A stretch of DNA of 64,000 nt, taken from PFL25 sp046260155. GTDB taxonomy: Bacteria > Chloroflexota > Anaerolineae > Anaerolineales > UBA4823. Where the stretch lies: assembly GCA_046260155.1 (NCBI GenBank), contig JBJYXV010000063.1, forward strand, positions 62,001-126,000, read 5' to 3'. Within the stretch, counting starts at the first letter, position 1. Every line of letters begins with the position of its first letter. The position numbers and the translations under genes were made by a program. Below are positions 17,582 to 25,343 of this stretch, one piece after another. Under the pieces are notes generated by a model. It saw only the letters and a program-made list of their open reading frames with translations, was not told where the DNA came from and ran no database searches.

Positions 17582-18769
17582 CTATGCGCCACCATCTCCG
17601 TAAAGTTCTGGATCGGTTGGTGTATCTCCGGAGGGATCCCAAACATAGACCCAATCACCCTCCCTCGCCCAATCAAAGAGCCATCGAGCGTCACCAACGG
17701 ACATATTTACACATCCATGGGAGCGAGGTGAGCCAAAGCTGTTATGCCAGTAAGCGCCATGAAGAGCCCTGGCCTTATCATAATACATCGTCCATGGAAC
17801 ATCTTCCAAGTAATATGCATCGGATTGGTCGGCTTCAAATGACCCTCTCATGGGTGTAGAGTCAAGTTTTTGGTAAATTTGGAATAAGCCAGGCCGCGTC
17901 CAAAAAGGTTCTATCCCACTGGCAATTAATGTAGCAAAAACCATCTGATTCTGATCGTATGCTGATATGGTCTGATCATTGAGATTTACTTCAATCCAAC
18001 GCCCATTATCCACACCTTCCGGTGGCGAATAGCTCGGAATCACCCGCCCAACGATTCTTTGCCAATCCACTTTTTCGGGGATCCATTCGTCTGGACCGAT
18101 CATGTACCAATTAATGCCTTCGAGTTCTACCGTTGAGAATATCTCGATTTCTTGATAGCGGTTGACCTCTCTCCCCGTATAATCCTCGATGGTGAATCCT
18201 GGTGAGCGCTTCGTTTGAACTGGAAAATTTATCCATCCAAATGAACGCTCAGGTGTATGGTCAAATATTTTCCCCTGGAATAAAGATGGAGTGCCGATCC
18301 GAGAAATATCATTGGCTGTCATCCACCCACCATAATCAACCATGTAATATCTTTTTCCATCAATGACTGCTTCATCGAAGTAGGAGATAAAACTATAAGG
18401 AGAATCGATTCGCCTGGTTACACTGCCATTATTAACCGCATCATCCAAGCTGGCGTAAACCTTGGCATTCTCGCGAGTTACTTCTCCATACCGCATATCG
18501 ACAACCGTTAAGGATGGATCGGGAGCAGTTCCAAGATCTTTGTGAAGCGGAAAGGTTAATCCGAGCTCAGCCATGCGTGAGAGGTAAGCTGCCGGGCCCA
18601 GGTTAGCACATTCATTTGTCGGTGATAACGATGATCCGGGTAAGCATAAAACTTCTCCGGAGACCGGAGAGGAATCTGCGCTTATTGCAGCAGCTTTAGT
18701 TTGGATCGGGAATATTGGAAGAAGAATGAAGAAGATCGATACGATTAACTTCGATCTGGTGGTGAGCAT
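17582..18769 (-). CDS. L,D-transpeptidase (YkuD), secreted
   Basis: A 395-residue exported protein with an N-terminal signal peptide (residues 1-27). The YkuD catalytic domain is at about residues 260-375: it starts GRWIEVNLNDQTISAY, and ends in HGAYWHNSF plus SPRSHGCVNMSVGDARWLF, with the nucleophile Cys and the catalytic His. Such enzymes make 3-3 cross-links in peptidoglycan or attach proteins to it. The 230-residue N-terminal part, with SH3-like repeat character, probably binds the wall. A near-perfect inverted repeat (18814-18833) lies upstream. The 197 bp between its stop and the start of the Hdr-like gene holds nothing I recognise. Confidence 0.9.
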   Translation of the reverse strand: MLTTRSKLIVSIFFILLPIFPIQTKAAAISADSSPVSGEVLCLPGSSLSPTNECANLGPAAYLSRMAELGLTFPLHKDLGTAPDPSLTVVDMRYGEVTRENAKVYASLDDAVNNGSVTRRIDSPYSFISYFDEAVIDGKRYYMVDYGGWMTANDISRIGTPSLFQGKIFDHTPERSFGWINFPVQTKRSPGFTIEDYTGREVNRYQEIEIFSTVELEGINWYMIGPDEWIPEKVDWQRIVGRVIPSYSPPEGVDNGRWIEVNLNDQTISAYDQNQMVFATLIASGIEPFWTRPGLFQIYQKLDSTPMRGSFEADQSDAYYLEDVPWTMYYDKARALHGAYWHNSFGSPRSHGCVNMSVGDARWLFDWAREGDWVYVWDPSGDTPTDPELYGDGGA

Positions 18770-18813
18770 TGTATCTCCGTTAGAAAACCAGTATTGAGAA
18801 CGAATTTTAATCT

Positions 18814-18960
18814 CTTTACAGGGTTCTGTAAAGTAACCGATAGTTGCTGAACAATGCGAACCCCCGATTGAAAATACCTGGCCAACCCGGTGGGTGAATT
18901 TGAGCGACCGGGAGGACTGAGCGTTAGCAACATCTCCTGCAAGTAAATCCTTGTTATTTA
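18814..18960. other. structured intergenic region with inverted repeats
   Basis: CTTTACAG/CTGTAAAG (18814-18821, 18826-18833) is an 8-bp inverted repeat 45 bp before the L,D-transpeptidase start and could be an operator. Further out, CCCGGT/ACCGGG flank a GGGTGAATTTGAGCG loop (about 18884-18910), enclosed by GTTGCT ... AGCAAC. The plus-strand reading GAACCCCCG ... GGGTGAAT ... GCGACC faintly recalls the c-di-AMP (ydaO) riboswitch, but strand and downstream promoter do not fit well. I leave it unclassified. Confidence 0.3.
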
Positions 18961-18991
18961 GTTAACCTATCAATATTATCAAGTCCCTCAA

Positions 18992-19020
18992 TTGACAGCT
19001 CATATGCGCTGTGCTACATT
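18992..19020 (+). promoter_or_regulatory. predicted sigma-A promoter for the roadblock/V4R operon
   Basis: TTGACA (18992-18997), 17-bp spacer, TACATT (19015-19020), about 50 bp before the gene at 19074. Confidence 0.7.
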
Positions 19021-19073
19021 AGCGAAACATCCAAAAGGATGTTGGCGTAACCATTTTCAGGAGCTATACAATA

Positions 19074-19442
19074 ATGAAATCTCGTTCTCAACTGATGGTG
19101 GATCGTTTGCGCGATTTACAGGCCTCTTCACCTGATATCGAAGCATCAGCAATCGTAAGTGTTGACGGTCTCAGCATTGCATCGGCTTTGCCGCAGGGTG
19201 TCGAGGAGGATCGTGTCTCAGCCATGTCTGCAGCGATGCTTTCCCTGGGAGAGAGGATCGCGACAGAATTGGGCCGCGGAACTTTAGAGCAGGTCTATAT
19301 CAAAGGGGAGAGTGGGTATGTGATCCTGATGTCTGTCGGTGAAGAAGCGGTGCTGACGGCTTTAGCGCGAGAGCAGGCGAAACTAGGATTAATTTTCCTT
19401 GATATGCGTCGAGCGACCGAGGCATTGTCCGAATTAATCTGA
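19074..19442 (+). CDS. roadblock/LC7-domain protein
   Basis: A 122-residue protein that is a single roadblock/LC7 domain (alpha-beta-beta-alpha-beta-beta-beta-alpha): an N-terminal helix, then IEASAIVSVDGLSIASALP, a helix with VSAMSAAMLSLGERIATEL, then EQVYIKGESGYVILMSVGEEAVLTALAR. Bacterial members are often dimeric partners or GTPase-activating proteins of small Ras-like GTPases (MglB type), but no MglA-like GTPase is present here. It is followed 15 bp later by a V4R-domain gene; the pair is probably one operon and one signalling unit. The start has GGAG 9 nt upstream. Function beyond the fold is unknown. Confidence 0.82.
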   Translation: MKSRSQLMVDRLRDLQASSPDIEASAIVSVDGLSIASALPQGVEEDRVSAMSAAMLSLGERIATELGRGTLEQVYIKGESGYVILMSVGEEAVLTALAREQAKLGLIFLDMRRATEALSELI

Positions 19443-19457
19443 GGAAACATCAAAATC

Positions 19458-20093
19458 ATGGATCCTATTGAAAAGAGTGGCTTATATTACGCCAATAAGT
19501 TTGCATTAATCATGTTGGATGCACTCGAAGATGTTCTGGGTAAGAATGGTCTCAAAGCGGTTCTCAATATTGCCCATTTACCTGAATTAGGCGAAAATTT
19601 TCCTCCCGATAATTTGAATAAGGAATTTGATTTTTCTGACGTATCCGCCATCAACCAGGCTCTGGAAGAAATTTATGGTCCCAGAGGTGGTCGTGGCCTG
19701 GCTTTACGCGCCGGTCGGGCAACATTTGCAGATTCATTAAGAAATTTCGGCGCTCTTGCCGGGGCAGGCGACCTGGCGTTCAAAGTATTGCCGCTGAGCA
19801 CTAAAATGCGTATTGGGGTACCTGCGATGGCTAGGATATTCACGCAAGTCAGCGACCAACACAGTACTTCACAGGAAAAGAATGATGTTTTTATATATAC
19901 CATTCATCGCTGCCCGGTCTGCTGGGGCAGGCATGGTCTGGACAAACCGGTATGCTTTATTGCAGTCGGTCTCCTTCAAGAAGGTATGAAATGGTTATCC
20001 GGTGGGAAAGAATTCAGAGTGAATGAATCGAAGTGTGTCTCGATGGGGGATGAAGTGTGTGAATTCGTGATCGAGAAGACTCCAATGAGATAA
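19458..20093 (+). CDS. V4R (4-vinyl reductase)-domain protein
   Basis: A 211-residue protein. Its C-terminal half (about 130-208) shows the V4R pattern, with HRCPVCWGR and then SKCVSMGDEVCEFVIE, where cysteines may bind zinc or a small ligand. The N-terminal half has RGGRGLALRAGRATF as in the hydrocarbon-binding V4R/BchJ family. V4R domains sense or bind small hydrophobic molecules. It is directly downstream of the roadblock gene, so it may be the sensory half of a two-protein unit. No enzymatic motif is recognised and the ligand is unknown. Confidence 0.75.
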   Translation: MDPIEKSGLYYANKFALIMLDALEDVLGKNGLKAVLNIAHLPELGENFPPDNLNKEFDFSDVSAINQALEEIYGPRGGRGLALRAGRATFADSLRNFGALAGAGDLAFKVLPLSTKMRIGVPAMARIFTQVSDQHSTSQEKNDVFIYTIHRCPVCWGRHGLDKPVCFIAVGLLQEGMKWLSGGKEFRVNESKCVSMGDEVCEFVIEKTPMR

Positions 20094-20121
20094 TCTCGCT
20101 CTTTCTGGTTATAATTTACCA

Positions 20122-20889
20122 ATGGGAAATTCCAACAAAATATTTGTCGTTGTGCCAACTTTCAATGAAGCAGAAAATATCCCTCGTTTGGCAGAGGCGA
20201 TATTTTCATTACCAAATGATGGAATTCAGATATTAATCGTTGATGACAATAGCCCTGATGGGACAGGCCAGATTGCAGATCATCTTGCTGATGACTATCC
20301 AGGCCGTGTAAACGTGCTGCACCGGATGGGGAAGAAAGGATTAGGTACGGCATATATCGAAGGTTTCCAAAGCGCACTAACATCTGGAGCGGATGTGATT
20401 GTACAGATGGATGCAGATTTTTCACACCCACCAGAAAAAGTTTTGGAATTGGTAGACGGCTTGATAAATTCAGATCTTGTCCTGGGTTCGCGTTATATAC
20501 CAGGTGGAAAGCTTGATGACCATTGGCCTTTATGGAGAAAGGGGTTGTCTTACTTTGGTAATTTTTACGCTAAGGTGATATTAAACCTGCCAATAAACGA
20601 TGCAACGGGTGGGTTTCGGGCTTGGCGCAGAGAGACTTTACTTGGCATGCCGCTGCAAAGGATTCGCTCGAACGGTTACGCGTTCCAGGTTGAAATGCTC
20701 TACGTCGCCCAGAAACTGGGGTATGCATGTTCAGAAGTGCCTTTCTATTTCGCAGATCGGAAATGGGGGAAATCTAAAATGTCTTTCAATATTCAACTTG
20801 AAGCTGCGGTACGGGTCTGGAAGATGCTCTACGAATACCGGGATCTCAATAATACGGAAAATTCAAAACACAATTCTCTAATTATCTGA
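20122..20889 (+). CDS. polyprenol-phosphate mannosyltransferase (Dpm1-like GT2)
   Basis: A 255-residue GT2 enzyme without membrane segments. Motifs: VVPTFNEAENIPRL at the N-terminus, ILIVDDNSPDGTGQIAD, the metal-binding MDADFSHPPE (DXD), GSRYIPGG and the acceptor-side RSNGYAFQVEML followed by FADRKWGKSKM. This is the pattern of dolichol/polyprenol-phosphate mannose synthase, which charges a lipid phosphate with mannose from GDP-mannose for use by outer-face glycosyltransferases. It ends 12 bp inside the convergent rsmA gene. Whether the sugar is mannose or glucose is not decided. Confidence 0.88.
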   Translation: MGNSNKIFVVVPTFNEAENIPRLAEAIFSLPNDGIQILIVDDNSPDGTGQIADHLADDYPGRVNVLHRMGKKGLGTAYIEGFQSALTSGADVIVQMDADFSHPPEKVLELVDGLINSDLVLGSRYIPGGKLDDHWPLWRKGLSYFGNFYAKVILNLPINDATGGFRAWRRETLLGMPLQRIRSNGYAFQVEMLYVAQKLGYACSEVPFYFADRKWGKSKMSFNIQLEAAVRVWKMLYEYRDLNNTENSKHNSLII

Positions 20890-21747
20890 ATCTACTGCAG
20901 AACGAAGCTTTTCATACTCAAGCGAAAGCTTCTTCCATTGCTCAATTGTCAGATTTTCAGCTCGTTCACCTGCATCAATGCGGACGGATTGAAGCAGGTT
21001 TTCCGTGATTTGTTTATCAATTCTAAGTCCCGCTGATAAGGAATTGCGCAGGGTTTTTCGCTTTTGGCTGAAACCAGCTTTTACAACCAGGAAAAAAGAC
21101 GCAAGGTGCTCCTCAGGTATCAAGGGAGTGGGATGGCGATCGATCCGGACGATCGCAGAATCCACTTTGGGCTGTGGGTAAAAAGCAGCTGCAGGGATCT
21201 TTGATTTAATTTCAGGATGTCCGAAAATCTGGACACTTAAACCCAGCAGGCTCAGCTTTCCAGTTCTGGCGCAAATCCTGTCTGCTACCTCGTTTTGAAT
21301 CGTGAGGATCACATTTTGGGGGTAGGCTGAGCTGGTCATCAGTTTGCGGATTAATTTGGATGTGATGTAATAGGGAATGTTAGCAACAACGTGATATGAA
21401 GTGGCACCAACGAGTTCCAATAAATCAAGTTCCAGGATATCACCTTGAACGATCGTAATATTTGGATAAGTCTTCACAACTTGATTAAGGATCGGGATCA
21501 GGCTGGAATCGATTTCCACTGCGATAACCTGTTTGGCTTTCCTTGCGAGTAAAACAGTCAAATTTCCAACCCCAGCTCCAATTTCAAGAACTTGATCTTG
21601 ATCAATAATCTCACCAGCATCGGCAACCCGCTTGAGATACCGTGGATCGATCAGGAAATTTTGTCCCAAGCGCTTGTTGGGATGGTGACCCACCTGCTTC
21701 AATAACTTCGGGATATTGAGATCGGAAGAGTTCAAGGGATGGTCCAT
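20878..21747 (-). CDS. rsmA: 16S rRNA dimethyladenosine transferase
   Basis: 289 residues from the ATG at 21747 (an ATG at 21792 is also in frame but adds a non-conserved tail). KsgA motifs: KRLGQNFLIDPRYL, the SAM-binding VLEIGAGVGNLTVLLA, VEIDSSLIP, VQGDILEL, and the catalytic NIPYYITSKLI (the NIPY form of NLPY). It dimethylates two adjacent adenosines near the 3' end of 16S rRNA during 30S maturation. It overlaps the end of the upstream G5/3D gene by 16 nt, the same order as yabE-rnmV-ksgA in Firmicutes minus rnmV. Overlaps the 3' end of the dpm1-like gene on the other strand. Confidence 0.96.
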   Translation of the reverse strand: MDHPLNSSDLNIPKLLKQVGHHPNKRLGQNFLIDPRYLKRVADAGEIIDQDQVLEIGAGVGNLTVLLARKAKQVIAVEIDSSLIPILNQVVKTYPNITIVQGDILELDLLELVGATSYHVVANIPYYITSKLIRKLMTSSAYPQNVILTIQNEVADRICARTGKLSLLGLSVQIFGHPEIKSKIPAAAFYPQPKVDSAIVRIDRHPTPLIPEEHLASFFLVVKAGFSQKRKTLRNSLSAGLRIDKQITENLLQSVRIDAGERAENLTIEQWKKLSLEYEKLRSAVDSDN

Positions 21748-23090
21748 ACAACATTCTCTGGTGGGGGCCAGAGGAAGTAAACTTTCACCCACTGGTGCCA
21801 GGATACATAATCTTCATCCAGGTATCCGAGATCGATCATGCGACCTTGAATACCACCGCCCGTGTCGGCAGCCAGCGCCTGCCCATAGCCGGGAACATAC
21901 ATTTGGGTCCCATACGGGATATAGGTGGGATCGATCGCAGCAACCCCCTTTGCAAGGGGAACGCCTGTTGCGGTCCCATATCCCCCATTACTGGTTACAT
22001 TGTAGGAGATGGCATACATATCAAGAACGCGCCAATAGGTGATCTGGCCTCCAGGTGTATCTAAGGTGTGGGGAACAATTTTCGTACCGAAACCGATGAT
22101 TTCGGATTGCGGTGCCTGGGAGATGTATTCATCTTCGACTTGGCGAGATACCTCCTGTTCATCTTCGTAGCGCACGCGGATGCGTTTCGTCATTAAACCC
22201 AAAACACCAGATTGGACGACACTCCGCTGATCGAGTTCCAAGTCTGCGACGGGTTGGGTCTCCGTGTCATAAGGGATGGGTTCAGATTCCAGATATTGTT
22301 CCTCCCTGACGCGAATTACCTGGATAGATCCATCTTCAGGAATGGGAGCATTGATCCCCGGGCGGCTGTAATCTAAATCTTGTAAGATGATGCCAGCTTC
22401 CTTTAATGCCTCCCCGACCGTTCCAGCACTGGTTTTAGAGAGGATGCTCCCGTTTGAAAATTGAATTGATATTTCCTGCGATTCTTGTATCTCGACTTCG
22501 ACAGAACCATCAAGAGGGGAGTCGAGCGGGAGATCGAGATGATCTCCTGCCTCCAGGGTTACCCCATTCATCCATAAACCTTGCCCCAGAGTGGGAGCAT
22601 TTGAGAGGAAGGTTCTGGATAAATTGCTGCCCCTCAACAAAATCGGTTCTGACCTGAGAATTTGGAGGCTGTGATTGGAACCGGCTGAAACCGTCGATTC
22701 TGCTGAAACAAGCTTTCCATCCAGGTAAAGCAAATCATCTGGAGCAAGTTCAATTTTCAAATGCGAGAGAATTTCTTGAATTGAATCGAATCGTGAAAAA
22801 ACCGTTTGTGTGACCCCGTGATCATTGATTGTGATCCAGGAGGCTTGTTGGATTGAAATTTCTTCATCACCAGCCAGTATTTTTAATAATCGGGCGCTGA
22901 TCTGGTCTTCTTCCCGTAATAAAATACCTTGTTCATCAAGAAATTGGGCAACAGTCCAAGCGGAGGTTTGAATTTCATGCGGCAGTCCATTCACTGATAA
23001 GACAACAGTCTTTTGAATACCCTGTGTGAAGAGCAAGGTAATCGCAACTGTAAATCCTAAGATCAGGACTGAAAGATATACCCGTTTCAT
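21732..23090 (-). CDS. YabE/RpfB-like secreted protein: DUF348 repeats, G5 and 3D domains
   Basis: A 452-residue exported protein. An N-terminal membrane anchor (residues 5-24) is followed by three ubiquitin-like DUF348 repeats (about 28-75, 85-135, 195-245), a G5 domain (about 270-345) and a C-terminal 3D domain (about 360-450) with AAIDPTYIPYGTQMYVPGYG and LAADTGGGIQGRMIDLG, whose three Asp residues name the domain. 3D domains are lytic transglycosylase-like and G5 binds wall polymers, so this is a peptidoglycan remodelling protein outside the membrane. It sits in an operon with rsmA. Unlike RpfB it ends in 3D, not in an Rpf domain. Confidence 0.9.
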   Translation of the reverse strand: MKRVYLSVLILGFTVAITLLFTQGIQKTVVLSVNGLPHEIQTSAWTVAQFLDEQGILLREEDQISARLLKILAGDEEISIQQASWITINDHGVTQTVFSRFDSIQEILSHLKIELAPDDLLYLDGKLVSAESTVSAGSNHSLQILRSEPILLRGSNLSRTFLSNAPTLGQGLWMNGVTLEAGDHLDLPLDSPLDGSVEVEIQESQEISIQFSNGSILSKTSAGTVGEALKEAGIILQDLDYSRPGINAPIPEDGSIQVIRVREEQYLESEPIPYDTETQPVADLELDQRSVVQSGVLGLMTKRIRVRYEDEQEVSRQVEDEYISQAPQSEIIGFGTKIVPHTLDTPGGQITYWRVLDMYAISYNVTSNGGYGTATGVPLAKGVAAIDPTYIPYGTQMYVPGYGQALAADTGGGIQGRMIDLGYLDEDYVSWHQWVKVYFLWPPPENVVWTIP

Positions 23091-23289
23091 AGCCCCACGA
23101 TTCTAACAGAATTGTAGACCAACGCAGGCTTTCAACAGGGTATCATGGTGGAAATTATTCTCCCCGATCCCTGAGTGTGGTTTCGCATAGGGACCCGGGA
23201 TGTTGGTATTTGGATTGATCAATGAAGATTTACATGATGGTCAATTATGTAACAAAACATGGAATTCAACGTTCATAAGGGTGGAGGAA

Positions 23290-23841
23290 ATGCCTAATTG
23301 GCAGGACTCCGAAGACAGTGAATTAATAAAATTTGCTCAGGAAGGCGAATCGGAAGCCTTCGGCGAATTATATCAGCGTTATGCTCAGACGATCTTTAGA
23401 TTTATCTATGCGAACCTGAATAATCGCCTTGACGCTGAAGATTTGACCGAAGAAGTTTTTTTCCGAACCTGGCGCTCACTGTCTAAATACCGGCAAAAAG
23501 GAGTACCATTCCTGGCCTATCTCTTTAAAATCGCTCGCAATGTACTTATCGATTTCTATAGGCGAGCGGGACGGTCCGGGGGGATCATGTCTATCGAAGA
23601 AAAACAAATCACCGATTTCAATCCTGACCCTGGCGAAACAGCCATACTTAATATTGAACACCAAGAGGTCCGGCAAACATTGACCCAGCTGCGGGAAGAC
23701 TACCGGACCGTGATCGTGCTCAGGTTCCTCAGTGGATTATCTCCTGAGGAGACTGGACAAGTGATGGGGCGGACACCTGGTGCCGTGCGTATCTTACAAC
23801 ACCGTGCCTTATCTGCTCTGCGGAGTCTATTGGAAATCTAG
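23290..23841 (+). CDS. ECF-type RNA polymerase sigma factor
   Basis: 183 residues from the ATG at 23290, the usual ECF length; an in-frame ATG at 23200 would add 30 residues without conservation. The ribosome site GGAGG is unusually close (about 2 nt) to the ATG, so the GTG at 23281 remains possible. Region 2 (about 10-80) has SEAFGELYQRYAQTIFRF, AEDLTEEVFFRTWRSL; region 4 (about 120-180) has LREDYRTVIVLRFLSGLSPEETGQVMGRTPGAVRILQHRAL, a helix-turn-helix. It directs transcription of an extracytoplasmic-stress or surface regulon. The next gene encodes a DUF5667 protein, the usual partner in Anaerolineae. Confidence 0.9.
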   Translation: MPNWQDSEDSELIKFAQEGESEAFGELYQRYAQTIFRFIYANLNNRLDAEDLTEEVFFRTWRSLSKYRQKGVPFLAYLFKIARNVLIDFYRRAGRSGGIMSIEEKQITDFNPDPGETAILNIEHQEVRQTLTQLREDYRTVIVLRFLSGLSPEETGQVMGRTPGAVRILQHRALSALRSLLEI

Positions 23842-23871
23842 CCATCTGAAGCAGATGCTGTAGCAACTGAG

Positions 23872-25041
23872 ATGATAACTAAAATGACTCGAAAACAGGA
23901 TGAATTAAGTGGGATTCTCGATTCGTGCCTGGAATTAATCGCCAGTGGTGCTGCAACTGTGGACTCGGTTATTGACCAGTATCCGCAGTATAGTGATCAG
24001 TTAAGACCACCTTTAGAAGCTGCGATCTGGCTACAATCCCGAAAAGAAGTATTTAATCCCAGGCCAGGGTTTGTCAAACTTTCCCATCGCAGATTGGTAA
24101 ATCGCTTCAAAGAGCAGCGAAGTCCGGCGAGCGCTTCCGAAACATGGAGCCGCCTTCCAGCATTTTTCCAGGAAAGACGCATCGCTGTTCAATACTCAGC
24201 TCTGCTAACTTTAACCGCAGTCCTGCTTTTTGTAGGTTATCGAAGTACGGATTTCCTGGTCCAGCGAAGCATCCCAGGTGATCCACTATATCAGGCGAAA
24301 ATCACTCAAGAAGAACTGCGAGTTAAGCTCGCCCCGAACGAAGAAGGTCAAACACGGTTGCGAATCGAGTATGCCCAGCGGCGAGTGATCGAAATGCAGG
24401 AACTGGTCCTGGTTGGCCGGACTGATATGGTGGATGATACTCTAAAGAATTTTGAATTTCAACTTGACCTGGCTGCGGAAGGTATTTTAACAGTTGCCAA
24501 AACAGACGGGTTTAAAGCAGCTCAACTATCATCATTATTCGAGCAAACCCTTCGGGTACCCGTAAATAATTTCGTGGGTATCATCGATTCAAATCCTGAA
24601 CTCGCTTCGGGGGGATTCATGGAGAAATTTATCGCCCTCGCTGCAGAACCATTCGAGGAGCGACCTATCGAATTCTTGTTGGTAGCTGACACGACAACCC
24701 CAACTGCAACTTCTACTCCTACGTTTACGTCCACTCCAACACCAACTTACACAGCAACGGCTACCTTTACGTCCACGGCAACGGTTTTCATCGAACCAAC
24801 GGCGACTGCGACATTGAAAGCAACGCAACCCCCGGCAGCTTCACCAACCTCAACCTCTAAACCTGTCACAAGGACGGATCCTACAGCTACGGCGATCTCC
24901 CCACCAACCAGTGCACCTCCACCAACAGATCCGCCACCACCGACGATCGCGCCCAAACCGACGGATGAACCAACTCCGGAGCCTGCTCCAGAGAAGACGA
25001 AGAAACCCAAACCGACACAACACCCAACTTACCAACCTTAA
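23872..25041 (+). CDS. DUF5667-domain membrane protein, putative sigma partner
   Basis: A 389-residue protein. The N-terminal 100 residues are cytoplasmic (LDSCLELIASGAATVDSVI), a single membrane segment is at about 105-125 (SALLTLTAVLLFVGY), then the DUF5667 region with SIPGDPLYQAKITQEELRV and AQRRVIEMQELV, and finally a long Thr/Pro-rich tail (about 280-389) outside the cell. The gene follows the ECF sigma gene by 30 bp. The topology fits an anti-sigma factor that senses an outside signal, but no anti-sigma motif is certain. ATGs at 23872 and 23884 are both possible starts. It is followed by a strong terminator at 25062. Confidence 0.78.
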   Translation: MITKMTRKQDELSGILDSCLELIASGAATVDSVIDQYPQYSDQLRPPLEAAIWLQSRKEVFNPRPGFVKLSHRRLVNRFKEQRSPASASETWSRLPAFFQERRIAVQYSALLTLTAVLLFVGYRSTDFLVQRSIPGDPLYQAKITQEELRVKLAPNEEGQTRLRIEYAQRRVIEMQELVLVGRTDMVDDTLKNFEFQLDLAAEGILTVAKTDGFKAAQLSSLFEQTLRVPVNNFVGIIDSNPELASGGFMEKFIALAAEPFEERPIEFLLVADTTTPTATSTPTFTSTPTPTYTATATFTSTATVFIEPTATATLKATQPPAASPTSTSKPVTRTDPTATAISPPTSAPPPTDPPPPTIAPKPTDEPTPEPAPEKTKKPKPTQHPTYQP

Positions 25042-25061
25042 GTGCGCTGCAAGGTATTCAG

Positions 25062-25099
25062 AATCAGGAATCGCAAACCGTGATTCCTGATTTTTTTTT
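25062..25099 (+). terminator. Rho-independent terminator after the sigma/DUF5667 genes
   Basis: AATCAGGAATC (25062-25072) pairs with GATTCCTGATT (25082-25092) in a perfect 11-bp stem, followed by a run of T to 25099. Confidence 0.93.
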
Positions 25100-25207
25100 G
25101 CCGTACGAAATAACCAATAATTTTTCGAGTCAAGGTAAATCCTTGCTACCTTTGAGCAGGATGGGGAATTGGAATTACCATCGAATTACACCCGGGAAAC
25201 CACCTTT

Positions 25208-25237
25208 TGACAATATTCCTTGCAATATTCTCTAAAT
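25208..25237 (+). promoter_or_regulatory. possible promoter of the TadE/TadG cluster
   Basis: A perfect TTGACA (25208-25213) followed after 18 bp by TCTAAA (25232-25237), about 107 bp before the first gene. The -10 is poor, so this is tentative. The rest of the 25100-25343 gap shows no other signal except the AAGGAG ribosome site 5 nt before the ATG at 25344. Confidence 0.35.
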
Positions 25238-25343
25238 TTGCAAAGCTGTAAGGTAACAATTTGGTTATGAAATCGTTCTCCTTTGTGTATACAATTACAT
25301 CAGAGTGTCCCATTAGTTCTCTCAAAGTCTATGGAAGGAGACG

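Noticed and set aside
23200..23289. Long N-terminal extension of the ECF sigma factor.
   Set aside because: The extra 30 residues are not sigma-like; 183 residues from 23290 is the usual ECF length.
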